This document shows positions 48,276-59,979 of a stretch of 64,000 nucleotides of DNA, one piece after another (within the stretch, counting starts at the first letter, position 1; every line of letters starts with the position of its first letter). The DNA is from Endomychus coccineus (Eukaryota; Arthropoda; Insecta; Coleoptera; Endomychidae): NCBI GenBank assembly GCA_958510875.1, contig OY294069.1, positions 1,302,001 through 1,366,000 on the forward strand, given 5' to 3'. Below the pieces are notes generated by a model that did no database searches, was not told the DNA's origin, and was given only the letters and a program-made list of their open reading frames with translations. A program made the position numbers and the translations under genes.

Positions 48276-51200
48276 CTCCTCGAGGGTAGTTCTCTCTCGA
48301 GACATACCAAGAACAGTAAAGACGTTCTTATTCTTATTATCTATTGCTTATTCATCATCATTATCACATCATATTATGAAGTTGTGTGCTCTCCAGCTTC
48401 CCCACAGCGTGGGTCGTGATAGATTTAACTAAGTAAAGAAAGAACACGTAGCACGACAAAAAAAGACTCGCAATGCAAGAGAGTAAGCAATAAATTGTCA
48501 GAACGCAGATGCTGCCGCCTTTAATCATAAGAGCCGTAGACGTGACAATATTTATACATTGTCGGTATTAAGTTTGTTCCACAGCTCTTAACAAAATATC
48601 GTTGACCAAAAAGCTATCTCTCAATTAAGCGCTACCGACTGCTGGCCTAGCTTCTCGACTTTTGGCAAGGGTCCAGCTTCGCGTCGGCCCACCCAGAACC
48701 TCGTGCTGATAGCTGGATAAATGAACTCACTCTCGCTTCCATGGTCACCGTGAGAATTTTACCAATTCACGATCAGTGTGCAAATGTATTGTTGATTCAA
48801 GACGTCTCATCAATCTCGACCACACATTAACACCAGCATCGCGACGGTATTCGTGTCGTTTCGAATATAGAAAATCATGCGAAGGTGTTGATGAACTGAT
48901 GAGCTCCCTGTCATCTTAGTTGCTAAGTTTAGATTTCTCGATTGTATGCACATATCATCTAAACTTAGGATATGTATCCTGCTAATCGTTTTGTAGTTTG
49001 GCTAAATACGTACTACATTTTACATATATCAGACAGTTCGGTCAGGTAATTCATCGTAAGTCTTTTCTGAAAGATATTAAATGAGACTTATCAGGGGATC
49101 TCCGATAATAAAAACTCAACAGATTCGAAATTTGTCAGGTTGGTACCTAATATGATGTAGGTGTTCGCTAAGAAAGGACTTTTCGAAAATCAATTACGAA
49201 GGGAATCGATATATTCGCAGCCCATATAGTCACGTCATGTGTACACGACAAATAGTTCATACATCGATGGCTAAACACAGGATTTTGGTTACCGACAAGA
49301 GTTTCAACTATTTCCCTCAATCTGGAAGGAGTACTAATCGAAATATCCTTGTTCGTTTTATTCAAAAATCTGATCAAAATCAAAATAACTTCAAAAGGAG
49401 TGCATCGAAATTTGACATGTGTCACATTAATAAAAGTTTCAAATGGATAGCTTTTGCATGTAACTGTTTTTCCGTTGTATTCCAAACGACATTTAGTTCA
49501 ATGGACATGGCAGTACCATTGTTCAAATTCTGTTTCTTTCGTTGTCTATATGAATGACATTCTTCGAAATTAGTCAGTTTTCGGAGTTTCATCAGGTCCT
49601 GTCAACATCTAACTGTTTCGGCGCAAATCCACTGTTCATAGATACATTCCAACGGTCAAAGTTATGGTGACCAGTCTTTGTGTATCCGCAACACGACCAA
49701 TTGGCACATGATGAGCCAGTAGATGATGAAACGGATGTGAAACGGCAGCCCATCTATGCTGGGCGCCAGTGAAACGGACCCGCTAGGGTCAGGTTATATT
49801 GACCCAACTAGCTCAATTTGTATTAATTAATCTCAGGGCTCGTAGTGAAACGTGCCTTGTGATTCTAGACTGGTGAATTGCTTAAGCGCCAATTGCTTAA
49901 AGAAAAACTATAAAAATAAATGAATTCACAGCCTAGAATACAAGCACCACGAGATGGTTTATTAGTTGATGGAAATTAGAAAAACAATACAAGTTCAACT
50001 TAACAATTTGGTTTATTCCAGATGGAATTTGGTGTTTAACAAAAATAAATTTACAGTTTATGTAATGAATTAATTTATAAAAAAAAATGAATTTTGAAGT
50101 AAAACAATTACAAAAATAAATCAATTTGTATATAAAGAATTTAGAGTGAATAATTATAAAATTAACTCAATTTCTCAATTGAAAGAATGGATAGTTAAAT
50201 AGTAAAGAGACCACGAATGGCTCTAAAAAATTTAGCGAAATACAATTTTGGTGAACAACAAAATCAGAAAATGAAATAATGGTCACTCAACAAGAAAATG
50301 TTACCCTCCTTGGAACTCGTAGGAACTGGAAGCTGGTCCTGTCAGGAAAGTCACTAAACCGTCTTGGAGTGAAGGGGTGAGGAACCTCAGACGTTCAAAC
50401 CCTGTAATGTCAAAGAATGAACATTACCTGACTTGAGATGAAAGGACAAGTAACACCGTCGGCCGGAATAAGCAAATGATTCCACCTCCGATAATGTTAT
50501 CTTCCCCAATATGTAAAACACTATTACAAAATTGATATCTTGAAGAGATATCAATTTAGACAAAAATATAATTTAATCTGCAAGAATTATATAATTACAA
50601 GAATTACTTAAATTTAAACAATAAATAATATGTGACTGAATTAACGATACAAAAAATGAGATAGAAAAAAAAATAATCAAATTGTGATTGAAAGGAAATA
50701 ACCAAAACGTTGAATTTGCTAGTTAGCACAAATCTAGAAACTTGAATTGATTTGCATCGAATTGATGTATTACTCTACTCTGAAATCACGCGAACGCAGC
50801 AGTCCTGATAATTAAAAATTCAATAAGCAATAATTGAATAATACCTTGTGATAATTCCAAATACTATTTATAGCACGATGCAGTCGAAGACAGCTCTGAA
50901 TACTACGTATCAGATTTACAAAATGGCGACTCTTACGAATCACAAAAAAAATAGCATGTGCCAATGCGGAATTAAACTGACAAGGACTACAGAAATATTA
51001 TCATGAGAACCTGCCTACGTTCCGATAGATTATTCTCCTACAAGAGTTACAATAATCAATGCTGTGATGGAAATGATATTCTTTGAAATATGTTATCCGC
51101 AAAATGATCGGGTGTGCCCCCCAGGCAAATCGAGATAAAAAATTCGCCGAAATACTATCACAATCAGGCTTTGTACATCCACACGTTTAATAACAAATCT

Positions 51201-51837
51201 AAATCAAATTAAATAGCCTGATGTGAATAATATTTCGGAAGCAAAATTAATAAAATGTATTTAACGACAATGTATTACGAAATCTCGACTTACCTAGGCA
51301 AAGGAACACACCACAATGAGTTCTCTTCGACTTCCGTTATTCTACCTCCCACTTCGCGATATATAGTGACATCTCACATCAGGAATGGTAGTATCAATAA
51401 TCTATGTTTTATTGACCGTCAGATATCTTTAAATATCCTAGCCGAAAAGAATTCTACTCTGTTCTTTAAAGAGTTCTATATATAATCACGTAACGCAGCC
51501 CGTTACAATGAGAAGCGCTATTACGTGGTTTCTGACACGCAATGTTTATAGAACTCTAAGAACATTGCCGAACGAGGACTGTTCCCTGTCTCGGTTTCAA
51601 CTTGCGCTGCCTTGAGCGATAATTGTATTGACAGTTACCACTCCTCGTCGTGTGACTGTAGTTGCCACCTTTCGAAATAGAATGCTTCTTTCAAGAAACG
51701 AATGTATCTTTATTGTGTATAATTGAACTGCAGTGAAAGCAAAATTCGTTATATGAAATGGCGACATCTATGTACTCCTATTGCCTCCAAGTTTTTCTAC
51801 TTTCAATTTCGCGCTATAATAGTAGGTATATTATTAT
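48276..51837. other. Intronic sequence, nothing recognised
   Basis: Mixed composition. 49860-50280 and 50500-50760 are very AT-rich, separated by a GC-richer island at 50290-50500. No coding similarity. Solo LTRs could be hidden here but no paired ends were found by eye. Confidence 0.4.
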
Positions 51838-52710
51838 TATATGGCCAAAGCATTTGACCGAGTCTGGCACTAAAGCCTTCTTGGGAAACTTTCGTCATAT
51901 GGTTTACCGCATCTACTTTGTCGCTTTCTATCGAGTTTTCTCTCAGATAGATCACTCCATGTGGTAGTTGACGATCTGCTGGAATTGACCACCTGTCCCT
52001 CCCAGAGTTTTGCAATTCATATCGCTTCCCCATCTAGAGCCCCTACATCATTCAATGAAACCAGAGTAGCGAGATAGGGGTAGGTTGATGCAATCAATGG
52101 CAAATTTCGAATTGGGGATCTGATAGTCTAGTAGAGATTAATGCAACCGAAACTCAGTAGGACGGATCCCACAATCCCGAATATGATGTTGTCAGGTACG
52201 ACTATTCCTATGAAGTCTTCCATAACCATGTTCGGGATCACCACCAACAGCACTCTCTCATGGGACGATCATGTGAGATTCATTGCAAAGACCGGTTTAC
52301 AGGAACTTGGTTTCCTATTCCGTGCCAAGAGCTACTTTACATCCCAGCAGCTACTCATAATCTACAAAGCTCCAGCTGTCCTGGAGTACTGTTCATATGT
52401 TTGCAGTTCGGCTCCCAAACATACGATGAAGCTCTTGGATTCTATCCAAAAGAAAGCTATTCGTTCGATTGATGATGTCACACTTGAGAGTTCGTTCATT
52501 GACTTCTCTAGAACAGCGTACAAAGGTGAATCATCTCTGCCTTCCCTATGGATATTTCCATGGTCGGTGTTCATCAGAAATTTCGTCTGTTGTTCCAGAT
52601 AGGCAGACAAGATGGGCTCAAACTAGTCACCCCTTCTTTGTCAAGTTCGAGACCTGCCGAAGTTCTTCCTACCAGACTTTTCTATAGAACAGCGAAGTTG
52701 TGAAACTTTT
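51838..52710 (+). pseudogene. Jockey-like LINE, RT palm to C-terminus, decayed
   Basis: Starts MAKAFDRVW, a stop, then SLLGKLSSYGLPHLLCRF and RSLHVVVD (motif 3). A deletion removes motif 4 and the YADD box. It resumes with TIPNMMLSGTTIPMKSSITM, STLSWDDHVRFIAKTGLQEL, GFLFRAKSYFTSQQLLIIYK, APAVLEYCSYVCSSAPKHTM and LLDSIQKKAIRSIDD (thumb and linker), then after a shift YGYFHGRCSSEISSVVPDRQ, TRWAQTSHPFFVK. This is the best-preserved 3' half of the family. Confidence 0.85.
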
Positions 52711-53236
52711 CACCTAGTGAGGTCTTTTCCGATGCCTATCACCTCCAAACCAAAAACAATACGAATGCCTATCTTCTCTCCCTACATACCACTGCTAGCT
52801 CACACGATGTTCTTCGAACGTTAAGTTTCCCTCTCGTGTTGTCAAAGTATAAAAAAAATAGTTTCATTAGGTATGCATTTAACGCACAAGTTAAAGTTTG
52901 GGAAACGACCATGAAGCGAATGTTTCCCAAAGAAGGCACGCGCTAAAATGCCCGATGAAACGTTTTCAAAATGTTAATGAATCTCTAGTTTGGGTTTTTC
53001 TTTCATTGAAAACAAATACATCACCTTCACCTTTTGAATCTTCACCTCATTCGGAAATATACAGTCGTATATAGACTTTGTTCAACATGCGTTCGTAAAT
53101 TATAAGAAAATTGCAAAATAAGCAGTGGGTTCTTGATACATTTCATACACTTGAAACATTAATGTGCTACAATTTCGATTTCTGTTGGTTTCGGCGACAT
53201 GGGCATTTTTTAAGGAATCCCGTTTTAAACATAATA
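52711..53236. other. LINE 3' flank and unassigned sequence
   Basis: 52711-52850 resembles degraded ORF2 end and 3'UTR. The rest has no similarity, but its right end may belong to the Penelope-like piece that carries the hammerhead motif. Confidence 0.4.
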
Positions 53237-53280
53237 CGTCTTCTGACGATGGCCGGGAGGCCGAAATGTACGTAAAGACG
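53237..53280 (+). ncRNA. Candidate hammerhead ribozyme (Penelope-element type)
   Basis: The plus strand contains core CTGACGA (53243-53249), a 4-bp stem II GGCC-GGGA-GGCC (53251-53262) and GAAA (53263-53266). The flanking hexamers CGTCTT (53237-53242) and AAGACG (53275-53280) are perfectly complementary and would form stem I. The eight bases TGTACGTA between GAAA and stem I would form a minimal stem III ending in a GTA cleavage triplet. Minimal hammerheads with tiny stem III are described from Penelope-like retroelements. One extra U (53250) lies between the core and stem II. No Penelope RT is visible nearby, so this would be a solo terminal fragment. Confidence 0.6.
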
Positions 53281-53284
53281 AAAA

Positions 53285-54640
53285 TGATAAGTATATGTGT
53301 TAGGATGACCTCTTTATCAAGAATTTATATATAATTATCAAGCATGAATGCATTGTCTGGAAACTTGTACAGGGATTATTTTGACAGCTTGACTTGTAAT
53401 AATACTTTAATTATTTATAAAATAAATCTCTAGTTGCTGTAAGGATTGAATCTGAGACCAAGACGAAGACAAGTTAATTGCAGAGCAACAAAAATGGTCT
53501 GTCATTATAGCGTCTCCGGAAAGTCGTGTAGCTGCATACCAACTAGTTACGTTTTCGTCTGATAGTGTTTTATCCAGAATAGAGACATAAGATCGCAAAT
53601 AATTCAACTTTGTTATTTATCAAGACGATAAGAAGTTGCAACACGCGGTTGGCGGAGTCATTCGTAAGTTTTATATCCTCCATAAAGCCGCACATTCTCC
53701 ACCTGAGGCGGGCGCCATCGGTGCAATTTACTAAACGCGAAGAGTCGTAAAGCCCTTGCCAAAGAGTCGAAAGTGTTTGCAGCTTCTATGAGTGAGAGCG
53801 TAACAGTCAGGCTGACACCAGAGCAAACATAAATAATAGTTTTTAAATGAGACAGGACGTTTCACATACACACAGGGAGCGCGCGTGTGTATGTGTGTGG
53901 CGAGACACACGAGATGCGATGTTCCCGACGAGTGACGGATTACCGGTATGGAGAAAATGCAACTTTACATGACACATTTCACAACATCAATGTGTTAGAA
54001 AAGCACTAACGATCTCTGGCTGCTTCCCCGCCTGCACCAACCAGACGATATAACTTACATTCCTGGCATAACCCGAGTGCGAAACTCTGTCTCGCGTGCT
54101 CTCCGTCTTATATAATTCATTTTCTAATATTAGATCTTCTACCTAACCTAGCCTAACAACAATCCGAAGAAGAACTTCATCATCGCTTTGGAATTATTAA
54201 GAAGGGACGCGTCCTACCATGTACAGAGGATATTGTATGGGTCTACCAGTGTTCTAAAACTGACTTTCGAGGTTATGTTTTCTTCGTGCAATCATGTACA
54301 ACTCACTTTGTGGATGTACCCAAACGATAGAACTCAAAAGTTCGATTTATCCGCTAAGTTAATCAATAATTGTGGAAACCTGTAGGTTATGCGAGCCGGA
54401 AGAGAACTAAGGAATCAGAAACTTGGATCTTCTTTCTATAAGTTCAAATAAAAACCTTCAGTTCTTACACTTTCTGAAACACTTAATCAAATGAAGGATT
54501 AAGCTATTTTGTGTAGTATTAAGTTAGAATATGGTTGGTTCTTCATCTATCTTGTCTATATGTTAGATCAAAGATGGTTATTAACTGCGAAATGATACTC
54601 AATACCTTAGCTTAGATTAGTATTATTAGTATTGTATGGG
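53285..54640. other. Intronic sequence, includes GC-rich single-copy tract
   Basis: 53640-54080 is GC-rich with many CG words and a short GT/CA run near 53866-53910. It shows no similarity to the repeats here. It may hold regulatory DNA (inference only). Confidence 0.35.
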
Positions 54641-54649
54641 GCTTATGGG

Positions 54650-55493
54650 TCAGGAGCCTCACCACCGCGACCTTTGCTAGTCTATTGTGTATGCCCTCTA
54701 GTTATGTTAGAGTTCCCTGTCTAGACCCTTGTTTATTACTGGACTCCATAGACCAGACATCAGGTCCTCCATATAATGGGAGGGTTGTGGTTTTTCCTTT
54801 TCATTCAGTTATTGTCATTGAGAAGCTTAGCCTTGTTAGGCTTTCGCAGTAGCACTGTATATGTACTGGGGTCTCCTTGTCTCTTGTCTTCTTGGCAGAA
54901 CCTGCATAGGGTTGTATCTGCCAGTCCGATGTTGTTCATGTGTTTGTTGAGTCCACAATACTCTGTCGGGAGCCCAACCATGATTCTAGTTGATCTTCTA
55001 TTCTGTCTTAGTACTCCGTGAATTTTGGCGCTGATTCTTTAATGAACTCTTTGGTCTGTCTCATTCCCGGCGCCTTGTTTCACCATTCTCGAGATTGATT
55101 TTTCAACCAAGTACTGTTATGTGATTTGCCCAGAGCTTTCGCTATACCAATTAGTGCGCTATGTGCTCCTTCTCGGGTCAGTGAATCAGCCTCGTTGTTG
55201 CCTTTGTGGATTGTGTGGCCTGGTATCCAGGCTAAAGACAGTCTGTTAGGATTTCTAGACAGTTCCAGACTAGTTTGCAATTGACCTGTAAGGAACTGAA
55301 TGCTTTTATGGCCGCTTGGCTGTCAGAGTCTATGGCGAAATTTTTCTCTGAAACTCTTGCCTTATAGCTCTACGGCACAATGATGTATTGTAGCAACTTA
55401 TGCCTGGAATATCGTCATGTAGTTGCCCAAACTCGGTGAGATTCTTGTCTTTGACTTGGGTATACATATATCCCTGCTCCTGCACCTTCCTCA
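54650..55493 (-). pseudogene. LINE ORF2 C-terminus: RNase H and Cys/His tail, decayed
   Basis: Minus strand: EFGQLHDDIPGISCYNTSLC (RNase H start, frame-broken), KNFAIDSDSQAAIKAFSSLQ (second acidic residue), CKLVWNCLEIL, then in another frame LSLAWIPGHTIHKGNNEADS and LTREGAHSALIG (the WIPGH-GN-AD motif with the last catalytic Asp), and a degraded tail to about 54650. Its 5' edge abuts a mariner remnant, so one element landed next to or in the other. Confidence 0.8.
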
Positions 55494-55865
55494 TTTAGGC
55501 CTTTTTCGGCTTCGATTCGCCAGGAAGTTCCACTGTTTCGACTGTTCATTAGTCTCGGGTGTGTTGTGATGGATTCATGTCTTTTGAGATGCCCATAGCC
55601 TCAGCAATGTTGATGTGCACTTTAACTCGCCGATCGTCCAACATCATACCAAGGATTTTATCGACGATATCTGGCGTTGTAACCTCAATTGGACGACCAG
55701 AACGTTCTTTGTGGTCCTACTTCCACAACGAAAATCAGTAAACCACTTGTGAATCGTTCCGATCGAAGGTGAAGAGTCTCCATAATATTTAACAAGCGTG
55801 CTTTGGTTTGTTTTTCCACGCAGGAAATAATGTTTAATCAAGACGCGAAATTCAATTTTTTCCAT
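55494..55865 (-). pseudogene. mariner transposase remnant, second copy
   Basis: Minus strand begins MEKIEFRVLIKHYFLRGKTN and continues YYGDSSPSIGTIHKWFTDFR CGSR (first helix-turn-helix), then VLVVQLRLQ in a shifted frame and, near 55500-55580, HHNTPETNEQSKQWN (after the first catalytic Asp). Everything beyond is replaced by the LINE at 54650-55493. Same mariner family as 10346-11043, with a better N-terminus. Confidence 0.85.
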
Positions 55866-55869
55866 TTTT

Positions 55870-57689
55870 ACAAAACTCCTCAAGGCTGCTTGCTTTCGAT
55901 GGGTGTCAAAACAGAACTGAATAACATGTCAATCTGAAAATTCTGATTCGTTCTAGATAAAGATGGTAGATCACAAATGTCATATGGAATTTTCGATTGT
56001 GGTGCCACCTGTTTTATTTCTTAGGGACTTTTCAACTTCATACTTTTGTATCTGTTTGATAATGACACTTCGGTGTTGAAACTATAGTAATGTTATTATT
56101 TCACTTTCAAAAAAAATGTCTATAAGCAGACAAGCGGATATGCTGGCCACCAATTGACCTTTCTTGGCCAATATCTTTCTAAGCTTTTCTAAGTTTCACT
56201 TATCATCCTTCAGTACCTAATCAATAAATGCTATTAATTTGTTTCGTAAATTTGCAATGAACACCCCGTTGATACATGCAAGAACACGCCAAAAAACCAT
56301 CATTTAAGGAATACCTTTGATAAAGTTTCCGATTTCGAATCGTTTTCAAAAGGCTATGTGAATAAAACTAGAAGGAACATTTTAACTCGTTATGAAAAAG
56401 GTTATGCCTATATAAAGAAGAAAATTAGTGAAAAATCAGTATTAGCAGAATATATTTTTAAATACTGGTCCCACCATTTTTTTGGTTTCCAGCTCAAAGG
56501 TCCTTAGTACTTTTATATTATATTTAGTGAATAAAGGAGATTGTTTCGTACATATCAGTGATGTAACTATTTTGTTCACATCAGATTTTAAGATGGGTTC
56601 CGATGAGTGACATCGCACTGATGTTGACAATTTCTATGAAAGAGACATATTATCCGATCGACACTACGTTAAAATGAGATGAGCGATCCTTCAGTTGCAT
56701 TATTGTGAACATGGTCAATGTTATTCTTCAGTGAAACTATGTTCATATAATTTATTTCAAATTAAGAAGCAATGTTTCTTTAATGAGTATCTCAGGAGAA
56801 TTTATTCAAATTTCTTGACCTCGCATGTTTCGTAGCATAATCGCAACGTCACTTAGTTAGAGAACCTCGTCCGTCAAATCGCTAATATCCGTTTACGAAG
56901 CTATCTTCAGAAATAAAAAAAACGCGACTACTTCAACATGCTGCAATTTTTATTAAACTATCTGGATACGACGACGCCATGGCAACACATGTAATCGAAC
57001 GAGTTTTCTCTGAAAAATCAAGAGTGTGTTGTGCGTTATAAGTGTATCCGATGTCATCTCGTATACACAACAAGTACAACAGTGTGTGTGTGTGTGCTGT
57101 CTCATGGCTCGCAGCATTCAGTATCGAGCTCCCGTAGAGTCAAACATTCCACTCATTCTCCACCGGGTGCTGTCACTCCCCGTGAACAGTTAATTGGCCC
57201 ACCCCGGGAGTTCCTACGTTCTCTGACGTCCTGTTTGTTTATCGCTCTCGCTTCCCTTTCTCCCTCCTTGTCTACGATAAGTTTGACTAATTATCATCCT
57301 TCAACCAGCAGACGGATACATTCATTTTTGCTAAACTCTCTAGTAACCTGCTCTAACTGTCTCACAGTCGATCCGGCCTTCTTGATTTGCCGATTTGTCT
57401 TTTCAATTTCGTTCGAGACGTCTTACGCTTATACGAATGCAACCAGTAAGGCATTCCTTTCGCTTAATTTAATTAGAGAGATTGGACGTGCTCCTTCGGT
57501 GGTTCTCGAGAAATCTTGTAATATTATGTATGCAGAAAGGATTTGTATCTAATTACAATACATATACATATGTAATTTATTAAAGGTATCCTATTCAAAA
57601 CTTGACGGGCAGCTTTGTAAAGTATGCGATTTTAGGCACGGGTTAAAATAAATAATTTGATGAAAGAAACTAAAATACGAATACAAACG
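55870..57689. other. Intronic sequence, nothing firmly recognised
   Basis: 55870-55980 is probably the mariner 5'UTR, similar to 11045-11150. A 173-codon open stretch at 57031-57552 (+) is Ser-rich without motifs and overlaps a CG-richer tract. It is not supported as a gene. Confidence 0.4.
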
Positions 57690-58260
57690 TGTGAACAGTA
57701 TTCTGGGATGAGTTGAATCTGTGCTTTTTAGATAATAAGAAACTATTGGAATGTAAAGTAGCTCTTGGCAAGGAATAGAAAACAAAGTTTCTGTAAAACA
57801 GTTTTCGCTATGGACCTCACATGATCGTAGCATGGGAGGGTGCTGTTATTGAGTATGGATATTAAGGAACAATTTGTTGTACATGATATCATGATATTAG
57901 AAATAGTGTAGACGGACATGGAGAAAATACAAGCTTGAGATCTAGTTCCATTGAACTCTACTCGATTATCAGATCTCTAGTTCAAATTTCTTGACAGATC
58001 TTCATGTATTGCATCAATCGATCCAAGTTTTCCGCCTTTGGCGTCATTGGATTATATAGGGGCTCTAGTGGAGAAAGAAATTTGAAGGTGTATCGTCATC
58101 CGAAAAACTGCGGACGAGATAGGAGTTACTTCCGATAGATCTTTGATAAAGAGCAAAACTTAGATGGTGCGAAGGCGTATCCCTGGGGAATACCAGCATT
58201 AGCTATTGTATCGGAGAAGAATTCGTCAACAACCACAGGGAGTGATCTATCTGAAATAGT
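57690..58260 (-). pseudogene. Jockey-like LINE RT fragments, minus strand
   Basis: Contains SLPVVVDEFFSDTIANAGIP QGYAFAP (motif 4 region, 58165-58255) and, to the left, the segment homologous to STLSWDDHVRSI (about 57790-57850), with degraded sequence between. Same family as 1051-1252 and 51838-52710. Confidence 0.7.
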
Positions 58261-58389
58261 AAACTACAAAGTTGCTTCAGAAGTATAGCATTGTAGGGTA
58301 TTGTGTGTGTTGCTCAGCGCGTTGATCAGTGTTTGACTATCCGACATAATGACTATTTCCTGTCTGCTATATAGAACCGGACACATTTT

Positions 58390-59120
58390 CCTAAAGCGTG
58401 AAAAAAGGCTTGTGGATTTGCCTAAACTTTGGTTCCAGGCCTATACACTCCTATTCCAGGTCTTTCTGTTGTTTTGGAGCTATCAGTGTACCATTTGATG
58501 GCCTTTCTACCGGTTCCAGGGACGGTGTTCTCGTGCCATTCACTTTTTGTACTCAGTTTCGTTTCAAATTTTCTACGAAGCTATACCTTTTTGCCATCTT
58601 ATCTTGGGGCATGTCTCAGGTTTGTTGATTTACAGGGAGGCGTTCATATTTAAGTTTGGTGGCTCCCTCTCCTGTCCTTGTCCTTATCGCCATATTGTTC
58701 ACTATTAAATAGAGGGGTGTGAGGCTCAAGATTACTTCTATAGCAGCGCATGGGAATGCTCTCATAGCATATGTTATGCATAGCAAGGCGAGTCTTTGGA
58801 TTTACGATAGATGTATCCTTGAACTAACCCGGCTACTTCTGTTACCTCAGAACATCGACCCATATTTGATGGGTGATTACATTCCCAGTTTTTCCCCCCA
58901 AAGTTTCTGCACACCAGTAGGGTTAGGGATTTGGTAGCTTCATTAGTTATCTCTTTTTCGTTTTGTTTTTCATGTAGTATAACTCCCAGATGTTTTACCT
59001 TCTACTCTCACTCAATAACGCTCCCATCCAATTTGATGGTTCTGAGGTTGGGATTCATTTTCTTTGTAAACGAATCTTCAGAAGTAATGGCAGTTTCTTA
59101 GAAGAATGCAATCGATTAGA
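58390..59120 (-). pseudogene. LINE ORF2, thumb to RNase H, decayed
   Basis: Minus strand: SRIHLS-IQRLALLCITYAM, RAFPCAAIEVILSLTPLYLI and NNMAIRTRTGEGATKLKYE (linker between RT and RNase H in R1/I-like LINEs), then KWYTDSSKTTERPGIGVYRP GTK (start of RNase H with the first catalytic Asp). Stops and frameshifts occur throughout. The clade differs from the Jockey-like copies. It may be the same family as 54650-55493. Confidence 0.75.
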
Positions 59121-59836
59121 GGAAATGGAAGCTCTCCATTTGAATTAGCAGCCAGTTTGTAGGGTCCCAAACCCTATTTTTCTACTATGCCACACCATTC
59201 GTTTGTTTTAAATTCGTGTTGGAAGCTACGTTCCACAACCAAATGAGGATTTTCTATTTCACACGCATCCTTATTTCGAAAATTGAAAACTCCTCATATA
59301 CTAAAATTCTAATGGCTACTTTAATTTTTGAAAAATATTTTGTCATGAATCTATGATACCATCATTACTCAGATCTCCTCAAGATGCAGAGCCCTCTCCT
59401 TAGAGCATCCAGAAACTAGCAAGGTAATAATAAATAAGAGAAGAAAACACAAAAAGAATGAAATTCAGAATCTAATATTTGGGGGAAATATTTAGTAAAA
59501 TGGAACAAAAAAAGCTAACAGGAGATAGAAATGAAACTTTATATCGAAAAGTGAAAGCTAGATATTAACTAGGTGATTTTGACAATTTTTCAACTCTATA
59601 GTGGTATCAGCAGTTATTAACTGCAAACAATTAAGATGTAATTTCATAAATACTACTACAAAAGTATCCATGTAGTTCCAAAAACTACGTTAGCAGGAAC
59701 AAAAACGTTACTATACATAAGTTCATACTGCTTTTTGTATTGCGGTGGCTATTCCATGAATAAAACCAACAATTATTGGGTTTTCAAGCACGCAGATATA
59801 CTTTTCTGTAAATAATACAATCTTCTGTTGTTTCAG
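59121..59836. other. Intronic sequence 5' of the T-box 3' exons
   Basis: No repeat or coding similarity. Ends in the polypyrimidine tract TCTTCTGTTGTTTCAG. Confidence 0.5.
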
Positions 59837-59913
59837 ATCACCAAATTGAAGATAGATAGCAATCCCTTCGCCAAAGGTTTCCGGGACTCATCGCGACTCA
59901 CCGAATTCGAAAG
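59837..59913 (+). CDS. H15: T-box factor (Tbx20/H15-midline class), end of T-box
   Basis: Short exon after TTGTTTCAG at 59836. It encodes ITKLKIDSNPFAKGFRDSSR and then LTEFE, the C-terminal DNA-binding helix of the T-box. SNPFAKGFRDSSRLT is diagnostic for Tbx20; Tbx2/3 has NNPFAKGFRDTG. It ends with AG of an Arg codon at a GTATGC donor (59914), and the next exon at 59980 supplies the final G. The resulting Glu-Arg-Glu-Thr junction matches the Ile-Glu-Arg-Glu-Ser of vertebrate Tbx20. The following intron is only 66 nt and has no in-frame stop, so a naive translation reads straight through it. Confidence 0.9.
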
Positions 59914-59979
59914 GTATGCATGCATACGTCACACCACTCTTACACACTTCACCCCCATTTTCAATAGTTTTGTTTCCAG
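59914..59979 (+). other. Intron 4, 66-nt in-frame mini-intron
   Basis: GTATGC donor and TTTCCAG acceptor with a pyrimidine-rich middle. Removing it restores the conserved Tbx20 order FER-ETMESM. Its length is divisible by three and it has no in-frame stop, so retention would add 22 residues (about YACIRHTTLTHFTPIF and a few more) between the T-box and the tail. Splicing is favoured because all known relatives are contiguous here. Confidence 0.82.

Larger units (their letters stand above)
43392..59836 (+). other. Intron 3 of the T-box gene (about 16.4 kb)
   Basis: Bounded by GTGAGT and TTGTTTCAG, phase 0. It carries LINE fragments, a pogo-like transposase fragment, diverged tandem repeats, a hammerhead-like motif and a mariner remnant. 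Several GC-richer, non-repetitive tracts (around 46380-46740, 53640-54080 and 57010-57260) stand out from the AT-rich background. Confidence 0.88.

Noticed and set aside
49565..49610. Minus-strand CTGATGA...GAAA
   Set aside because: Only six bases separate the two core halves and they cannot form stem II.
57031..57552. 173-codon open stretch on the + strand
   Set aside because: Ser-rich with no recognisable domain, no splice context, and it overlaps a CG-rich tract that lowers stop-codon frequency. Likely fortuitous.
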